Positions 36,001 through 44,033 of a stretch of DNA of 64,000 nucleotides are shown here, piece after piece (the stretch's first letter is position 1; the number at the start of each line of letters is the position of its first letter). The translations under genes were made by a program, and so were the position numbers. Location: NCBI RefSeq assembly GCF_000718515.1, contig NZ_JNZS01000025.1:21282-85281 (forward strand). Direction: 5' to 3'. The DNA comes from Micromonospora parva. Its GTDB lineage: Bacteria > Actinomycetota > Actinomycetes > Mycobacteriales > Micromonosporaceae. Below the pieces are notes generated by a model. That model had not been told where the DNA came from. It was given only the letters and a program-made list of their open reading frames with translations, and searched no databases.

Positions 36001-36687
36001 CGGTACACCGACGCGACGGTCACCCCGGGGGTGACGTACCACTACCGGATCCGGGCGGAGAACGCGGTCAGCTACTCGTCCTGGTCCAACGGGGTGCCCG
36101 CCTCGGTGCACCTGGCCGCGCCGAGCGCCCTGGTGGCGACGCTCCCGCCGGCGGCACCGCTGCGGGTGGCGCTGCGCTGGACGAACCGGTCGTTCGCCAC
36201 CGGCATCGACGTGCAACGGGCCACCAACCCGACGTTCACCAGTGGCCCGGGCACCACGGCGATCGGGGTCGGTGACAACCACCTGGACCCGACAGTGGCA
36301 CCGGACACCACGTACTACTACCGGGTGCGGACCACCTATCTGGGTGCCGCCTCGGCGTGGTCGACGGTCGCCACGGTGACCTCACCACCCCCGCCGGGCG
36401 TCCCGAGCGGGGTGAGCGCCACCGCCACCGCGCCGGGGCCGGACACCGCGACGGTGATCCTGGCGTGGGCGGCCAGCACCCCCGGCGGCCCGGGGTCCGG
36501 GTTCACCGTGCAGCGGGCCCTCGACCCGACCTTCGAGCAGGAGCTGGCCACTTTCACGGTGACCGGCCGCGGCTTCACCAACACGGGGCTGGCCCGGGGG
36601 GTGACCTACCACTACCGGATCCGGTCGTTCAACGTCGTTGGCACCTCGGCGTACACCGGGCCGGTCCTGGTGACGACCCCACCGTGA
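33070..36687 (+). CDS. Multicopper-oxidase-like protein lacking copper ligands, with three FnIII domains
   Basis: 1205 residues from ATG 33070 behind GGGGAG. Residues about 90-910 follow the CotA/bilirubin-oxidase-like layout (YYEIGLQEYAQRLHRDLPAT, HLGPMILARRGRPVRVKF, QWITPAGEITPYP, SLWHPHVYQPRQNP, YRFRILNACLDRS). Ligand motifs are lost: HLHG reads HLAG (223-226), HDH reads HDN (286-288), HPxHLHL reads EPVQVDG (791-797) and the type-1 WHCH reads WHSQ (894-897). Three fibronectin III domains fill about 916-1205. No signal peptide is visible. The frame is intact, so it is probably a structural or binding protein and not an oxidase. Confidence 0.85.
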   Translation: MAMFRRLRSTFLTRTTRDADAPATGRGAAVPAARTAEEVVATPSLDPAVVPRYFGPVPNFAHSPRPTRDPDGQVTAGTGLRKFVDPLPLPGQPGGGDLGSQLPVAVPDTISYPGCDYYEIGLQEYAQRLHRDLPATRLRGYRQLNLGTDPAGHNTVVPPERQWHLGPMILARRGRPVRVKFINQLPTGRAGELFLPVDDTIEGAGLGPLDGPAPYPQNRAVLHLAGAQTGWTSAGNPGQWITPAGEITPYPTGPGLAHVPDMPAPGAGATTLYFPNEQSGRLLWFHDNTLGLARLTVYGGQLALYLLTDPAEDQLVADAVLPADQVPLVIEDKTFVPDDAQLAAEDPTWDRERWGARGSLWHPHVYQPRQNPYRSGGRNRTGRWDYGPWTSNAAAHDTHPDGWVPNPYHDPVDAPDEPPLSPGVPHPSAVPEAYGDTPLVNGVAYPYLEVQPRAYRFRILNACLDRSLNLQLYRARSDAAMWTADGALADPDAGEVPMVPATRAADHPAGWPTDGRDGGVPDPRATGPEFIQIGNEAGLLPAPVVLPNRPIGYRYDRLDPTVLNVDGHTLLLAPGERADVLVDFSAVPPGSTLILYNDAPAPLPGFDSRYDQHTGAPDRTAEGGPPPTEPGYGPNTRTLLQFRVTGTPAPPYDLDRLRDRLPVAYAASQRPPIVPQPAYDPPFGTRTTTRTTVPVHATTVTFTPTAGTGPVTVPIAVKAAQQIFEPDHGRLAGRLGVGHPHAGPLHPTTLPLGATDPVTEVLFATDTAVPVGAPTDGTQLWRISGNVRQTEPVQVDGCDLQVINRVGWDGTLRLPHDTELGWKGIVRVNPREDVVVALRPVAPVLPFKLGDSLRLLDPCRPAGARAGSTPVSPADGRPATVVNQLVNLGWEYRWHSQLAGHRDGGMTRPLVLRVAPKAPTGLTATPVPGSATALPAIALAWTSNGGRPAATSHLLQRATDATFGGEVTTITVAAAATRYTDATVTPGVTYHYRIRAENAVSYSSWSNGVPASVHLAAPSALVATLPPAAPLRVALRWTNRSFATGIDVQRATNPTFTSGPGTTAIGVGDNHLDPTVAPDTTYYYRVRTTYLGAASAWSTVATVTSPPPPGVPSGVSATATAPGPDTATVILAWAASTPGGPGSGFTVQRALDPTFEQELATFTVTGRGFTNTGLARGVTYHYRIRSFNVVGTSAYTGPVLVTTPP

Positions 36688-36715
36688 CGGGCCCGCGCTC
36701 CGGGGGTGTGTGCGG

Positions 36716-37501
36716 TCAGCGCGTCGGCGCGCGCAGCGGGGTGCCGACGGCGCGCAGCTCGGCGAGCGCCCCGGCGACCCCGTGCAGCAGGTCGGTCGCC
36801 TCGGTGAGCCGGTCGGCGGCCGGGTGGGCGCTCTCCGGTCGGGCGTCCTCGGCCAGATAGCCGGCGGCGGCGACCACCAGCCGTTCGTACGCCGCCACCC
36901 CGGCCTCCAGTTGCGCGGTCAGCGCGGCGTGCGCCTCGGCCAGCGGCGGCCGGGCGTCGGCCGGGGCCAGCCGCAGCGCGCGTTCGACGCTGGCCACCCG
37001 GGTGGCCAGGTCGCGCAGCGAACGGTCGGCGGCGGCTGCCTCCAGCACCGCCGGCTCGGCCAGCCCGGTGAGCCGGGGGGCCATCCCGGCCAGGGTGAGC
37101 GCCGCCCGGTCCAGGCGGACCCACTGTTCCCCGGCTCCGGTGCCACGCAGTGCGATCCGGGAACGGACCCGGCGCACCTCGGCCAGCACGCCCGCGCCGA
37201 CCGGCAGCCGCTCGACGGCGGCGACCAGCCGGGCCCGCGAGCGGGCCGCCGCCTCGGCCGGGTCGAGCGCCGGGGGTGCCGGCTGGGCGGCCAGGGCGCG
37301 CACGTCGATCCACCGCCAGGCGGCGAGCGCCACCGCACTGCCCGCGGCGCCGGCCCAGGCCGCGTCGGGCAGACCAAGCCCGGCGTACGGGGTCAGCACC
37401 ACCGCCGCGCCGCCGAGCCCACCGGCCAGCACGCTCCACCGTCGGGCCGACCGGCGAAGCCGACCCAGCCTGCGGAAGTACCGGGTCCGCTCGTCTGCCA
37501 C
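36716..37501 (-). CDS. pspM: Phage-shock envelope-stress protein PspM
   Basis: 261 residues; two membrane helices in residues about 22-62 after a basic N-terminus (MADERTRYFRRLGRLRRSA), then a long helical domain. Third gene of the clgR-pspA-pspM order known from mycobacteria (Rv2745c, Rv2744c, Rv2743c). It is thought to recruit PspA to the membrane. GAGGAGG lies 5 bases before the GTG. It starts 22 bases after pspA. Confidence 0.85.
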   Translation of the reverse strand: MADERTRYFRRLGRLRRSARRWSVLAGGLGGAAVVLTPYAGLGLPDAAWAGAAGSAVALAAWRWIDVRALAAQPAPPALDPAEAAARSRARLVAAVERLPVGAGVLAEVRRVRSRIALRGTGAGEQWVRLDRAALTLAGMAPRLTGLAEPAVLEAAAADRSLRDLATRVASVERALRLAPADARPPLAEAHAALTAQLEAGVAAYERLVVAAAGYLAEDARPESAHPAADRLTEATDLLHGVAGALAELRAVGTPLRAPTR

Positions 37502-37523
37502 AGTGCCTCCTCGGTCCGGTCGT

Positions 37524-38396
37524 TCAGCCGGCGGCGGTGGGGTCGCCGGTGCCCCGTTCGCGGGCCATGCTGGCGCGCAGTTCGTCCAGTCGGGCGGCGG
37601 CGGTCGGGTCGTTGGCCGGGCCGGTCTTCTCGGCCTGCGGTACGGCCGGTCGCTGGGTCGCGCCGCCGAGCTGCTCCCCCGCCATGCTGGACCGGATCTG
37701 CTCCAGCCGGGCGGACCCGGCCGAGTCGATGGTGGCCTTCTGAATCTCCAACATACGGCCCTCGACGGAGTTGCCGGCCAGTTCGGCGCGGCCCATCGCG
37801 TTGGCGTACCGCCGCTCGATGCGGTCGCGCACCTCGTCCAGCGACGGGGTGGTGCCCGGCGCGGTCAGCGACGACATCGATTCCAGCGAGCGGGCCACCG
37901 TCTCCTGCATCTTGGCCTGCTCCAGCTGGCTGAGCAGCTTGGTGCGCTCGGCGATCTTCTGCTGGAGGATCATCGAGTTGTTCTCGACCGCCCGGCGGGC
38001 CTGCGCGGCGGCGCCCAGCGCCTGGTCATGCAGGGTCTTCAGGTCCTCGGTGGCCTGCTCGGCGGAGACGAGCTGGCTGGCCAGCGTCTGCGCGGACTGC
38101 TCGAAGCGCACCGCCTCGGCCTCGTCGCCCTTGGCCCGGGCCTGGTCGGACAGCACCAGGGCCTGCCGGGCGTTGCCCTGCAACCGCTCGACCTCGGACA
38201 TCTGCCGGGACAGCTTCATCTCCAGCTGCCGCTGGTTGCCGATCACCGCGGCGGCCTGCTGGACCAGCGCCTGGTGCTGCCGCTGGGCATCCTCGATGGC
38301 CTGCTGGATCTGCACCTTGGGATCGGCGTGCTCGTCGATCTTCGCACCGAAGAGCGCCATCAGGTAGTTCCAACCCTTGACGAACGGGTTCGCCAT
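37524..38396 (-). CDS. pspA: PspA/IM30 membrane-maintenance protein
   Basis: 290 residues, ESCRT-III-like coiled coil that coats damaged membrane. Opens [20 protein letters not shown]; helices continue with [20 protein letters not shown] and [20 protein letters not shown]. The C-terminal 50 residues carry two copies of a motif ([14 protein letters not shown] and [14 protein letters not shown]) known in the mycobacterial 35-kDa antigen type. It lies 196 bases downstream of clgR, so it may also have its own promoter. Confidence 0.92.
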   Translation of the reverse strand: MANPFVKGWNYLMALFGAKIDEHADPKVQIQQAIEDAQRQHQALVQQAAAVIGNQRQLEMKLSRQMSEVERLQGNARQALVLSDQARAKGDEAEAVRFEQSAQTLASQLVSAEQATEDLKTLHDQALGAAAQARRAVENNSMILQQKIAERTKLLSQLEQAKMQETVARSLESMSSLTAPGTTPSLDEVRDRIERRYANAMGRAELAGNSVEGRMLEIQKATIDSAGSARLEQIRSSMAGEQLGGATQRPAVPQAEKTGPANDPTAAARLDELRASMARERGTGDPTAAG

Positions 38397-38592
38397 CTCC
38401 GTGGTATCCCCTCAGTAGCGTCGCTCCACCACGGCCGGGCCGGCTGAACCGACCGACCGTCACCGGCCGGTCTCCATCGTCCCAGCAGAACGCCAACGAG
38501 GCATCCGTACCGGGCGGTCGACAGCACCGGCGGCTCCTGCGAGCAACCCTACGCGGCCGGGGCCACCTCGCCCACGGTCAGCCGGATCGGCG

Positions 38593-39027
38593 TCAGGCGG
38601 CGCAGACCACGTCCCGGTCGCGCTCGGTCGGGCGGACCCGGGTGCTGCGCAGGGTGGCCTTGAGCGGCGAGTCCTGGCGGACCGAGACGGCGACCTTGCC
38701 GTCGGAGGTGACCCGACGGACCCCCCGGTTGGTGCTCTTGGGCTCGGCGGCGGCCGGCTCGTCCGGCATCGAGACGAGCACCTCGGGCATCTGCTCGGCG
38801 AGCGCCACGGTGTCGCTCACCTCACGCAGCAGCTCGGACAGGCGGGCACCGAGGGCGTCACAGATCGCGGCGAGCAGCTCGCTGGACGGCTCCTTGTGCC
38901 CCCGTTCGATCTCGGAGAGGTAGCCGAGGCTGACGTTGGCGGCGGTGGAGACCTCACGCAGCGTGCGCTGCTGGCCCTGCCGGCGCGCTCGCAGTGCGTC
39001 ACCGATCACCCGGCGTAGCAGGATCAT
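38593..39027 (-). CDS. clgR: ClgR-family XRE regulator
   Basis: 144 residues from ATG 39027 behind GGGGAGG. The helix-turn-helix is in residues about 8-65 ([35 protein letters not shown]). ClgR activates clp protease and psp genes under envelope stress. The C-terminus ends VVCAA; a terminal Ala-Ala is the degron by which ClpXP destroys ClgR in Streptomyces, giving a feedback loop. Genomic position beside pspA supports the name. Confidence 0.88.
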   Translation of the reverse strand: MILLRRVIGDALRARRQGQQRTLREVSTAANVSLGYLSEIERGHKEPSSELLAAICDALGARLSELLREVSDTVALAEQMPEVLVSMPDEPAAAEPKSTNRGVRRVTSDGKVAVSVRQDSPLKATLRSTRVRPTERDRDVVCAA

Positions 39028-39212
39028 CGCACCTCCCCCAGAGGGATTCCTCGCGCCCGGCGCTGGGCAGCCGGTCGCGGCGGACCACGCCGACCCCGAA
39101 CGTCGGAGCCTTCCCGCAACCGTACCCGTTGCGGGCCCGGGCGACATCCCGCCCCGCCCGTCGGTTCGCCGGGGCGGGCCTGCCGGGGCGGTCCGAACCC
39201 GCCCCGGGCGGC

Positions 39213-39251
39213 GTTCACCGTGTCGCGGCGAAGTTCACCGTGTCGCGGCGA
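39213..39251. repeat. Duplicated 20-base unit at the end of cinA
   Basis: GTTCACCGTGTCGCGGCGA occurs at 39213-39231 and 39233-39251. The second copy contains the last codons and stop of cinA, so this is a recent tandem duplication of the gene end. Confidence 0.6.
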
Positions 39252-39765
39252 CCAGCCGCTCGGTGAGCAGCCGCAGCGCCTCGACCACCGCCGCCGCCCG
39301 GACGTGGTCGCGCCCGCCGTCCAGGTCGAGCTGGCGGACCTCACCGCCGTTCGGGCCGGCGACCGCCACGTAGACCAGGCCCACCGGCTTGCCGTCCTGC
39401 GGTTCGGGACCGGCGACCCCGGTGGTGGCCAGTCCCCAGTCCGCACCGCACCGCTGTCGGCCGCCCTCGGCGAGCGCCGCCGCCACCTCCGGGTCCACCG
39501 GCCCTCGCTCGGCGAGCAGGTCGGCGGGGACGCCAGCCAGTGTCGCCTTCAACTCGGTGGCGTAGACCACGAGGCCACCCTGGTAGACCCCGCTGACCCC
39601 GGCGATGTTCACGATCGAGGCGGCCAGCGACCCGCCCGTGAGGGATTCGACGGTGGCGAGCGTCTCGTGCCGCTCGGACAACCGGTGCACCACCGCGGCC
39701 GCCGCGCTGCCCACCTCGGCACCGTCCACCTCGGCACCACTCACCCCAGCGCTGTTCACCGCCAC
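39235..39765 (-). CDS. CinA C-terminal family nicotinamide-nucleotide amidohydrolase
   Basis: Stand-alone PncC-like domain that converts NMN to nicotinate mononucleotide. 176 residues from GTG 39765; GTG 39810 and GTG 39759 are alternatives, none with decisive context. Motifs: LATVESLTGGSLAASIVNIA, VYATELKATLAGVP and TTGVAGPEPQDGKPVGLVYV. The N-terminal MoaB-like CinA half is absent, as usual in actinobacteria. It follows pgsA across palindrome D. Confidence 0.87.
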   Translation of the reverse strand: MAVNSAGVSGAEVDGAEVGSAAAAVVHRLSERHETLATVESLTGGSLAASIVNIAGVSGVYQGGLVVYATELKATLAGVPADLLAERGPVDPEVAAALAEGGRQRCGADWGLATTGVAGPEPQDGKPVGLVYVAVAGPNGGEVRQLDLDGGRDHVRAAAVVEALRLLTERLVAATR

Positions 39766-39834
39766 CCCGCCCTCACCCCTCGCCGCATCCCCCAGTCCTT
39801 CCCCACCCACCGATCCCCAACCCCAACCCCATCG

Positions 39835-39897
39835 CGTCGATCATGAAGTTATTGCCACGACACACCGCCTCGGATGGCAACAACTTCATGGTCAACG
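39835..39897. repeat. GATC-anchored palindrome D
   Basis: Arms 39835-39857 and 39875-39897 (CGTCGATCATGAAGTT... against CGTTGACCATGAAGTT...) match at 20 of 23 positions around 17 bases. It begins 13 bases past the pgsA stop, a terminator-like position. Confidence 0.78.
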
Positions 39898-39910
39898 GGG
39901 GTGGGGTGGG

Positions 39911-40582
39911 TTACCGGGGGCGGCGCAGGCGGAGGGCCTGGGCTATGTAGTCGAAGCCGGTGGCCACCGTGACCAGGACGGCGGCGGCCATGATCCACGG
40001 CCCGACGGCGGCGAGCGCGGCCGGCATCGGCCACAGGTACCAGGCGATGGCCAGGATCTGGAGCGCCGTCTTGACCTTGCCGCCTCGGCTGGCGGCGATC
40101 ACACCGTGCCGGATCACCCAGAACCGCAACCCGGTGATGCCCAGCTCGCGGACGAGGATCAGCGCGGTCACCCACCAGGGCAGCTGGTCGTACCAGGAGA
40201 GCAGCACCAGCGCCGCACCGGTGAGCGCCTTGTCGGCGATCGGGTCGGCCACCTTGCCGACCGAGGTGACCAGCCCGAAGCGGCGGGCGATCCAGCCGTC
40301 CACGAGGTCGGTCGCCGAGGCCACGGCGAAGATCAGGCAGGCCGCCATCCGCCACCCGGCGTGGGTCATCCCGGACATGATCACCGAGGCGGCGAAGACC
40401 GGCACCAGCACCAGCCGCAGGGCGGTCAGCGCGTTGGCGGCGTTGACGACGGGGACCACGGCCACCACCCGGCCGGGCGTCGACTCCGTCGCCCCGGTCA
40501 CCGCCGCACCCCGCTCGGGTCGCCGTGGCGTTCCCGGTACCGCACCACGTGGCTCCCCCGCTCCGCTCGGGCCCGCCGTCAC
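39911..40582 (-). CDS. pgsA: CDP-diacylglycerol-glycerol-3-phosphate 3-phosphatidyltransferase family
   Basis: 223 residues, integral membrane phospholipid synthase. The full CDP-alcohol phosphotransferase motif is present as DLVDGWIAR, eight residues, then GKVADPIAD (D-x2-DG-x2-AR-x8-G-x3-D-x3-D). About six helices after a 40-residue hydrophilic N-terminus. GTG overlaps the rimO stop by 4 bases. In mycobacteria the gene beside clgR is pgsA3, matching this order. Confidence 0.9.
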   Translation of the reverse strand: MTAGPSGAGEPRGAVPGTPRRPERGAAVTGATESTPGRVVAVVPVVNAANALTALRLVLVPVFAASVIMSGMTHAGWRMAACLIFAVASATDLVDGWIARRFGLVTSVGKVADPIADKALTGAALVLLSWYDQLPWWVTALILVRELGITGLRFWVIRHGVIAASRGGKVKTALQILAIAWYLWPMPAALAAVGPWIMAAAVLVTVATGFDYIAQALRLRRPR

Positions 40583-42084
40583 CGTGCCGCGCCGGGCGCC
40601 GCCGAGATCATCTCATCCGGCACGGCGAGCAGGTCCACCCCTTCGGTGCCGGTCACCGTTGCGCGCACCAGGTCACCCGGGCGCAGCGCGGAAAGGTCGA
40701 CCCCACCCTCGGCCGGGGCGACCAGGGTGGTGGAGCCGTCCACCTCCGGCGCCTGGTGCGCCGCCCGGCCCTCCACCACGCCGTCCTCGATCGTGTCGAC
40801 CAGCACCTCGACCGTCGAGCCGAGGCGGTCCTCGGCCCGCTGCGAGCAGAGCTCGTCGGCGAGCGCGCTGAGCCGGTCGTACCGTCGCTTGATCGTGGCG
40901 GCGGAGACCTTGCCGGGCAGGCCGGCGGCCTCGGTGCCGTCCTCGTCGCTGTAGTCGAACATGCCGATCGCGTCCAGCCGGGCCTCGGTCAGGAACCGGA
41001 CCAGCTCGTCGACGTCGGCGCGGGTCTCGCCGGGGAAACCGACGATGAAGTTGCTCCGGGCGCCCGCGTCCGGGGCCAGCGCACGGGCACCGGCCAACAG
41101 CTCCAGGAACCGGTCGGTGGAGCCGAAACGCCGCATCCGGCGCAGCACCGGCTCGCTGGAGTGCTGGAACGACAGGTCGAAGTACGGTGCCACGCCCGGG
41201 GTCGTGGCGATCGCCTCGACCAGCCCCGGCCGGGTCTCGGCCGGCTGGAGGTAGCTCGCCCGCACCCGGACGATGCCGGTCACCGCGGCGAGCTGCGGCA
41301 GCAGCTTCTCCAGGGCGCGCGGGTCACCCAGGTCCTTGCCGTACGAGGTGGAGTTCTCGCTGACCAGCACCAGCTCCCGCACCCCGGACTTGGCCAGCCA
41401 CTCCGCCTCGGCGAGCAGCTCGTCCGGGGTACGCGAGACGAACGCCCCCCGGAAGGCCGGGATGGCGCAGAACGCGCAGCGGCGGTCGCAGCCGCTGGCC
41501 AACTTCAGCGAGGCCACCGGGCCGGTGTCGAGCCGTCGGCGCAGCACCTGGCGCAGGTGCGCCGGCGTGTGCTCGTCGGTGTCGGTGGGAGTGCGGGTCA
41601 CGGTGCCGTGGCCGGGCAGCGACACCCCGCTGTCGCGGCGGCGCACCGGAGTCAGCGGCAGCAGCTCCCGCCGGTCGCGCGGGGTGTGCGCGCTGATCTG
41701 CTCGCCGGCGACGACGGCGTTGAGCCGGGCGGCGATGTCCGGGTAGTCGTCGAAGCTCAGCACCGCCTGCGCCTCGGGGAGGCTGTCGGCAAGCTCCTTG
41801 CCGTACCGCTCGGCCATGCAGCCCGCGGCGACCACCTTGGCGCCCGTCCCGGCGGCGGCGAGCAGGGTCTGGATGGAGTCCTGCTTGGCCTTCTCCACGA
41901 AACCGCAGGTGTTGACGACCACCACGTCGGCGCCCTCGCCGTCGGTGCTCACCTGCCAGCCGTCGGCGTGCAGGCGGGCGGCCAGCTCCTCCGAGTCGAC
42001 CTCGTTGCGGGCACAGCCCAGGGTCAGCAGGGCGACACGACGGCCCTCGGCGTGGTCAGCGGGCGAAGGAGAGGTGGCAGACAC
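40579..42084 (-). CDS. rimO: Ribosomal protein S12 methylthiotransferase RimO
   Basis: 501 residues, radical-SAM enzyme adding a methylthio group to a conserved Asp of S12. N-terminal cluster domain [49 protein letters not shown]; radical-[30 protein letters not shown]-terminal TRAM. GTG 42084 is chosen because TACCCT ends 6 bases upstream, a leaderless layout; ATG 42087 adds one codon. Leads the rimO-pgsA pair. Confidence 0.93.
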   Translation of the reverse strand: MSATSPSPADHAEGRRVALLTLGCARNEVDSEELAARLHADGWQVSTDGEGADVVVVNTCGFVEKAKQDSIQTLLAAAGTGAKVVAAGCMAERYGKELADSLPEAQAVLSFDDYPDIAARLNAVVAGEQISAHTPRDRRELLPLTPVRRRDSGVSLPGHGTVTRTPTDTDEHTPAHLRQVLRRRLDTGPVASLKLASGCDRRCAFCAIPAFRGAFVSRTPDELLAEAEWLAKSGVRELVLVSENSTSYGKDLGDPRALEKLLPQLAAVTGIVRVRASYLQPAETRPGLVEAIATTPGVAPYFDLSFQHSSEPVLRRMRRFGSTDRFLELLAGARALAPDAGARSNFIVGFPGETRADVDELVRFLTEARLDAIGMFDYSDEDGTEAAGLPGKVSAATIKRRYDRLSALADELCSQRAEDRLGSTVEVLVDTIEDGVVEGRAAHQAPEVDGSTTLVAPAEGGVDLSALRPGDLVRATVTGTEGVDLLAVPDEMISAAPGAAR

Positions 42085-42090
42085 CATCCG

Positions 42091-42096
42091 AGGGTA
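42091..42096 (-). promoter_or_regulatory. -10 box of a leaderless rimO promoter
   Basis: TACCCT (minus strand), 6 bases, GTG 42084. No strong -35. Confidence 0.45.
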
Positions 42097-42176
42097 CCGG
42101 GCCGGCCCGGTGAGCCCACGCACGCGGGCTGCGGAGACGGTCGACACAATGTCGGCCGGCAGCCGTCCGGGCCCGG

Positions 42177-43100
42177 TCAGCGGGCCGGGGCGGCCACCCG
42201 GGTCAGCGCGTCGAGCAGGAACACCTCGGTGCCGGCCAGGCCGGTGCAGCAGAAGACCGAGACCTGGTCCGCGCTGGTCCGGCCGGGGACCGCGCCGGCC
42301 AGGACGCCGCCCAGGTCGCGCAACCGCCCGAGGTACGGGGGCGTGGCGGCGAGCATCGGCGGCTGGTAGTCGACCGCCTGGACCGGTGAGTCGGTGACCA
42401 GCAGATCGGCGGTGTCCAGCAGGTCGGTCCCGAACTCGCTGCGGTCGCGTTGCTTGAAGCCGACCGCGTTGACGTGGGTGCCGGGGCTGAGGTCGGCGGC
42501 GCGCAGCACCGGGGTCGGGCTGGTGGTCGCCAGCACCACCAGGTCCCGCCCGGCGACGGCCGAGCCCGGGTCGGCCACCGCGCGGGCCGGCACGCCCAGT
42601 TCGGCACGGACCCGGCTGGCGAAGGTCTCCCGGCGAGCGGCGGACCGGCTGTGCACCACCACCTCGCGTAGCGGGCGGACCGCGGCGGCGGCCCATACCT
42701 GGGTCCACGCCTGCCGGCCGGAGCCGATCACACCGAGGGTGGCGGCGTCGGACCGGGCCAGCGCGTCGACAGCGACACCACCCAACCCGCCGGTACGACG
42801 GGAGCCCAGCTCCTCGCCGACAGCCACCGCCCGGACCGCCCCGGTCCGGGCGTCGTGCAGCACCACCAACTGCTCGCCCTGCGGGTGACCGAAGGTGTCG
42901 TACGAGCGGAAGCCGTACCACTCGCCGACCAGGTGCCCGGCGGTGAGCACCATCCGCCCGCCGTTGAGCGGTGCGGCGGCCCGGGGCGGTGCGATCAGGC
43001 GTCCCTCGTACGCGGCCAGGAGCGCGGCGCGCATGGCGTCGACCGTGGTGGCGGCGTCCAGCGTGGCGGCGACCTCGGGGTCGGCGTAGAGCAGGGTCAT
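42177..43100 (-). CDS. Ornithine cyclodeaminase / mu-crystallin family protein
   Basis: 307 residues, NAD(P)-dependent. Substrate-side landmarks [14 protein letters not shown] and [20 protein letters not shown]; Rossmann core [20 protein letters not shown] with [29 protein letters not shown] near the C-terminus. The family includes ornithine and alanine enzymes and imine reductases, so the reaction is not assigned. Divergent from the riboswitch-controlled gdx, which may hint at a link to nitrogen compounds. Confidence 0.83.
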   Translation of the reverse strand: MTLLYADPEVAATLDAATTVDAMRAALLAAYEGRLIAPPRAAAPLNGGRMVLTAGHLVGEWYGFRSYDTFGHPQGEQLVVLHDARTGAVRAVAVGEELGSRRTGGLGGVAVDALARSDAATLGVIGSGRQAWTQVWAAAAVRPLREVVVHSRSAARRETFASRVRAELGVPARAVADPGSAVAGRDLVVLATTSPTPVLRAADLSPGTHVNAVGFKQRDRSEFGTDLLDTADLLVTDSPVQAVDYQPPMLAATPPYLGRLRDLGGVLAGAVPGRTSADQVSVFCCTGLAGTEVFLLDALTRVAAPAR

Positions 43101-43144
43101 GCTGGCGATAGTGCATGTTGAAGTCAGGTAGAGGTCAACGGAGC

Positions 43145-43164
43145 GTGGCGGTGGTCACCGCCAC
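43145..43164. promoter_or_regulatory. 20-bp palindrome between the cyclodeaminase gene and gdx
   Basis: GTGGCGGTG-GT-CACCGCCAC, perfect 9-base arms. It ends 17 bases before the TAGCGT -10 box of gdx and so covers the -35 region; operator-like. Confidence 0.45.
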
Positions 43165-43181
43165 GGCGCCGGGGGCGGTGC

Positions 43182-43187
43182 TAGCGT
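43182..43187 (+). promoter_or_regulatory. Likely -10 box of gdx
   Basis: TAGCGT, about 32 bases upstream of the riboswitch core, which would start the RNA near 43194. Confidence 0.45.
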
Positions 43188-43218
43188 CGGACCCGGTGGC
43201 CGGATGCTCGTGGTCACT

Positions 43219-43259
43219 CCGGACGAGTGGTGGGCGTACCCGGTCAGGCCAAGACGCCC
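43219..43259 (+). ncRNA. Guanidine-III riboswitch
   Basis: The stretch starts CCGGACGAGTGGTGGGCG and continues TACCCGGTCAGGCCAAGACG, ending CCC. It matches the compact mini-ykkC-III/guanidine-III consensus closely. GGGCG (43232-43236) pairs with CGCCC (43255-43259); CCGG (43219-43222) pairs with CCGG (43240-43243) to make the pseudoknot. It lies 65 bases before the start of the gdx exporter, a known target. Guanidinium should raise gdx expression. Confidence 0.9.
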
Positions 43260-43324
43260 CGCGTGACGTGCAGACTCGACTCGTCCCGGCGCGGCAGCCC
43301 CGGGCGCTCCCGGTGAGGTGAACG

Positions 43325-43639
43325 ATGGCCTGGCTCGTGCTGGTGATCTCAGGACTGCTGGAGACGGCCTGGGCGATCGCCCTGGACCGCAGCGCCGGTT
43401 TCAGCCGGCTGATCCCGTCCGTGGTGTTCGTGGTGACCCTGCTGCTGAGCATGGCCGGGCTGTCGTACGCGCTGCGGGACATTCCCGTCGGCACCGGCTA
43501 CGCCGTCTGGGTCGGCATCGGCGCGGTCGGCACCGCACTGGTCGGGATGCTGACGCTCGGCGAGTCGGCGAGCCTGCCCCGGATCCTCTGCCTGCTGCTG
43601 GTGGTCGCGGGCGTGATCGGGTTGAAAATCTTCCACTGA
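43325..43639 (+). CDS. gdx: Guanidinium exporter Gdx (SugE, SMR family)
   Basis: 104 residues, four helices, dual-topology small multidrug resistance fold. MAWLVLVISGLLETAWAIAL carries the essential Glu13; GTGYAVWVGIGAVGTALVGM is the Gdx-type TM3 signature. GAGG lies 7 bases before the ATG. The upstream guanidine-III riboswitch supports guanidinium as substrate over multidrug export. Confidence 0.95.
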   Translation: MAWLVLVISGLLETAWAIALDRSAGFSRLIPSVVFVVTLLLSMAGLSYALRDIPVGTGYAVWVGIGAVGTALVGMLTLGESASLPRILCLLLVVAGVIGLKIFH

Positions 43640-43721
43640 GGTGTCCCGGCGACAGGCGTGACCGGCCCCACCAGTGGGTAGTGATCGATCTGTCACGACA
43701 GGCTCTCAACCGGAGGAAGAC

Positions 43722-43967
43722 ATGGCCGACATGCCGAGCACCGCCCGTCCCCGCAGCAACGCCGCCCGCATCGTCACCATCGTGGGTTTCGTCTTCGCGG
43801 TCCTGGCCCTGCTGCTCAACCCGATCATCTTCGGCGTACTCGGCGTCATCGCGGGCGTCGTCGGCGCCGTGCTGGGCGACAAGCCGCTGGGCTGGTACGC
43901 CGCCGTGGCGAGCGTCGTCGCCGCGATCATCAGCCTGGTGATCATCGGCGCGTTGATCAACAACTGA
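43722..43967 (+). CDS. Small two-helix membrane protein (DUF4190-like)
   Basis: 81 residues from ATG 43722 behind GGAGGAAG. A hydrophilic start (MADMPSTARPRSNAAR) is followed by two closely spaced hydrophobic segments, FVFAVLALLLNPIIFGVLG and a C-terminal one ending IIGALINN. The pattern resembles DUF4190, role unknown. It ends at a strong bidirectional hairpin. Confidence 0.75.
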   Translation: MADMPSTARPRSNAARIVTIVGFVFAVLALLLNPIIFGVLGVIAGVVGAVLGDKPLGWYAAVASVVAAIISLVIIGALINN

Positions 43968-43980
43968 CCTCTTCCCCGTC

Positions 43981-44009
43981 ACGGGCCCGCCGGCTACCGG
44001 CGGGCCCGT
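43981..44009. terminator. Bidirectional terminator hairpin
   Basis: ACGGGCCCGCCGG and CCGGCGGGCCCGT pair perfectly over 13 bases with a CTA loop, between the convergent stops of the small membrane protein and ftsK. Confidence 0.8.
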
Positions 44010-44033
44010 CGTGCGTCCGGGGTCGGCTGTCGG

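Noticed and set aside
33070..36687. Pseudogene call for the multicopper-oxidase-like gene
   Set aside because: No frameshift or internal stop over 1205 codons and normal codon bias; ligand loss with an intact frame fits a changed function better.
42088..43116. Upstream extension of the rimO frame
   Set aside because: Antisense-free but off-frame to the cyclodeaminase gene on the same strand; Arg/Gly/Pro-rich with no motifs before the RimO N-terminus.
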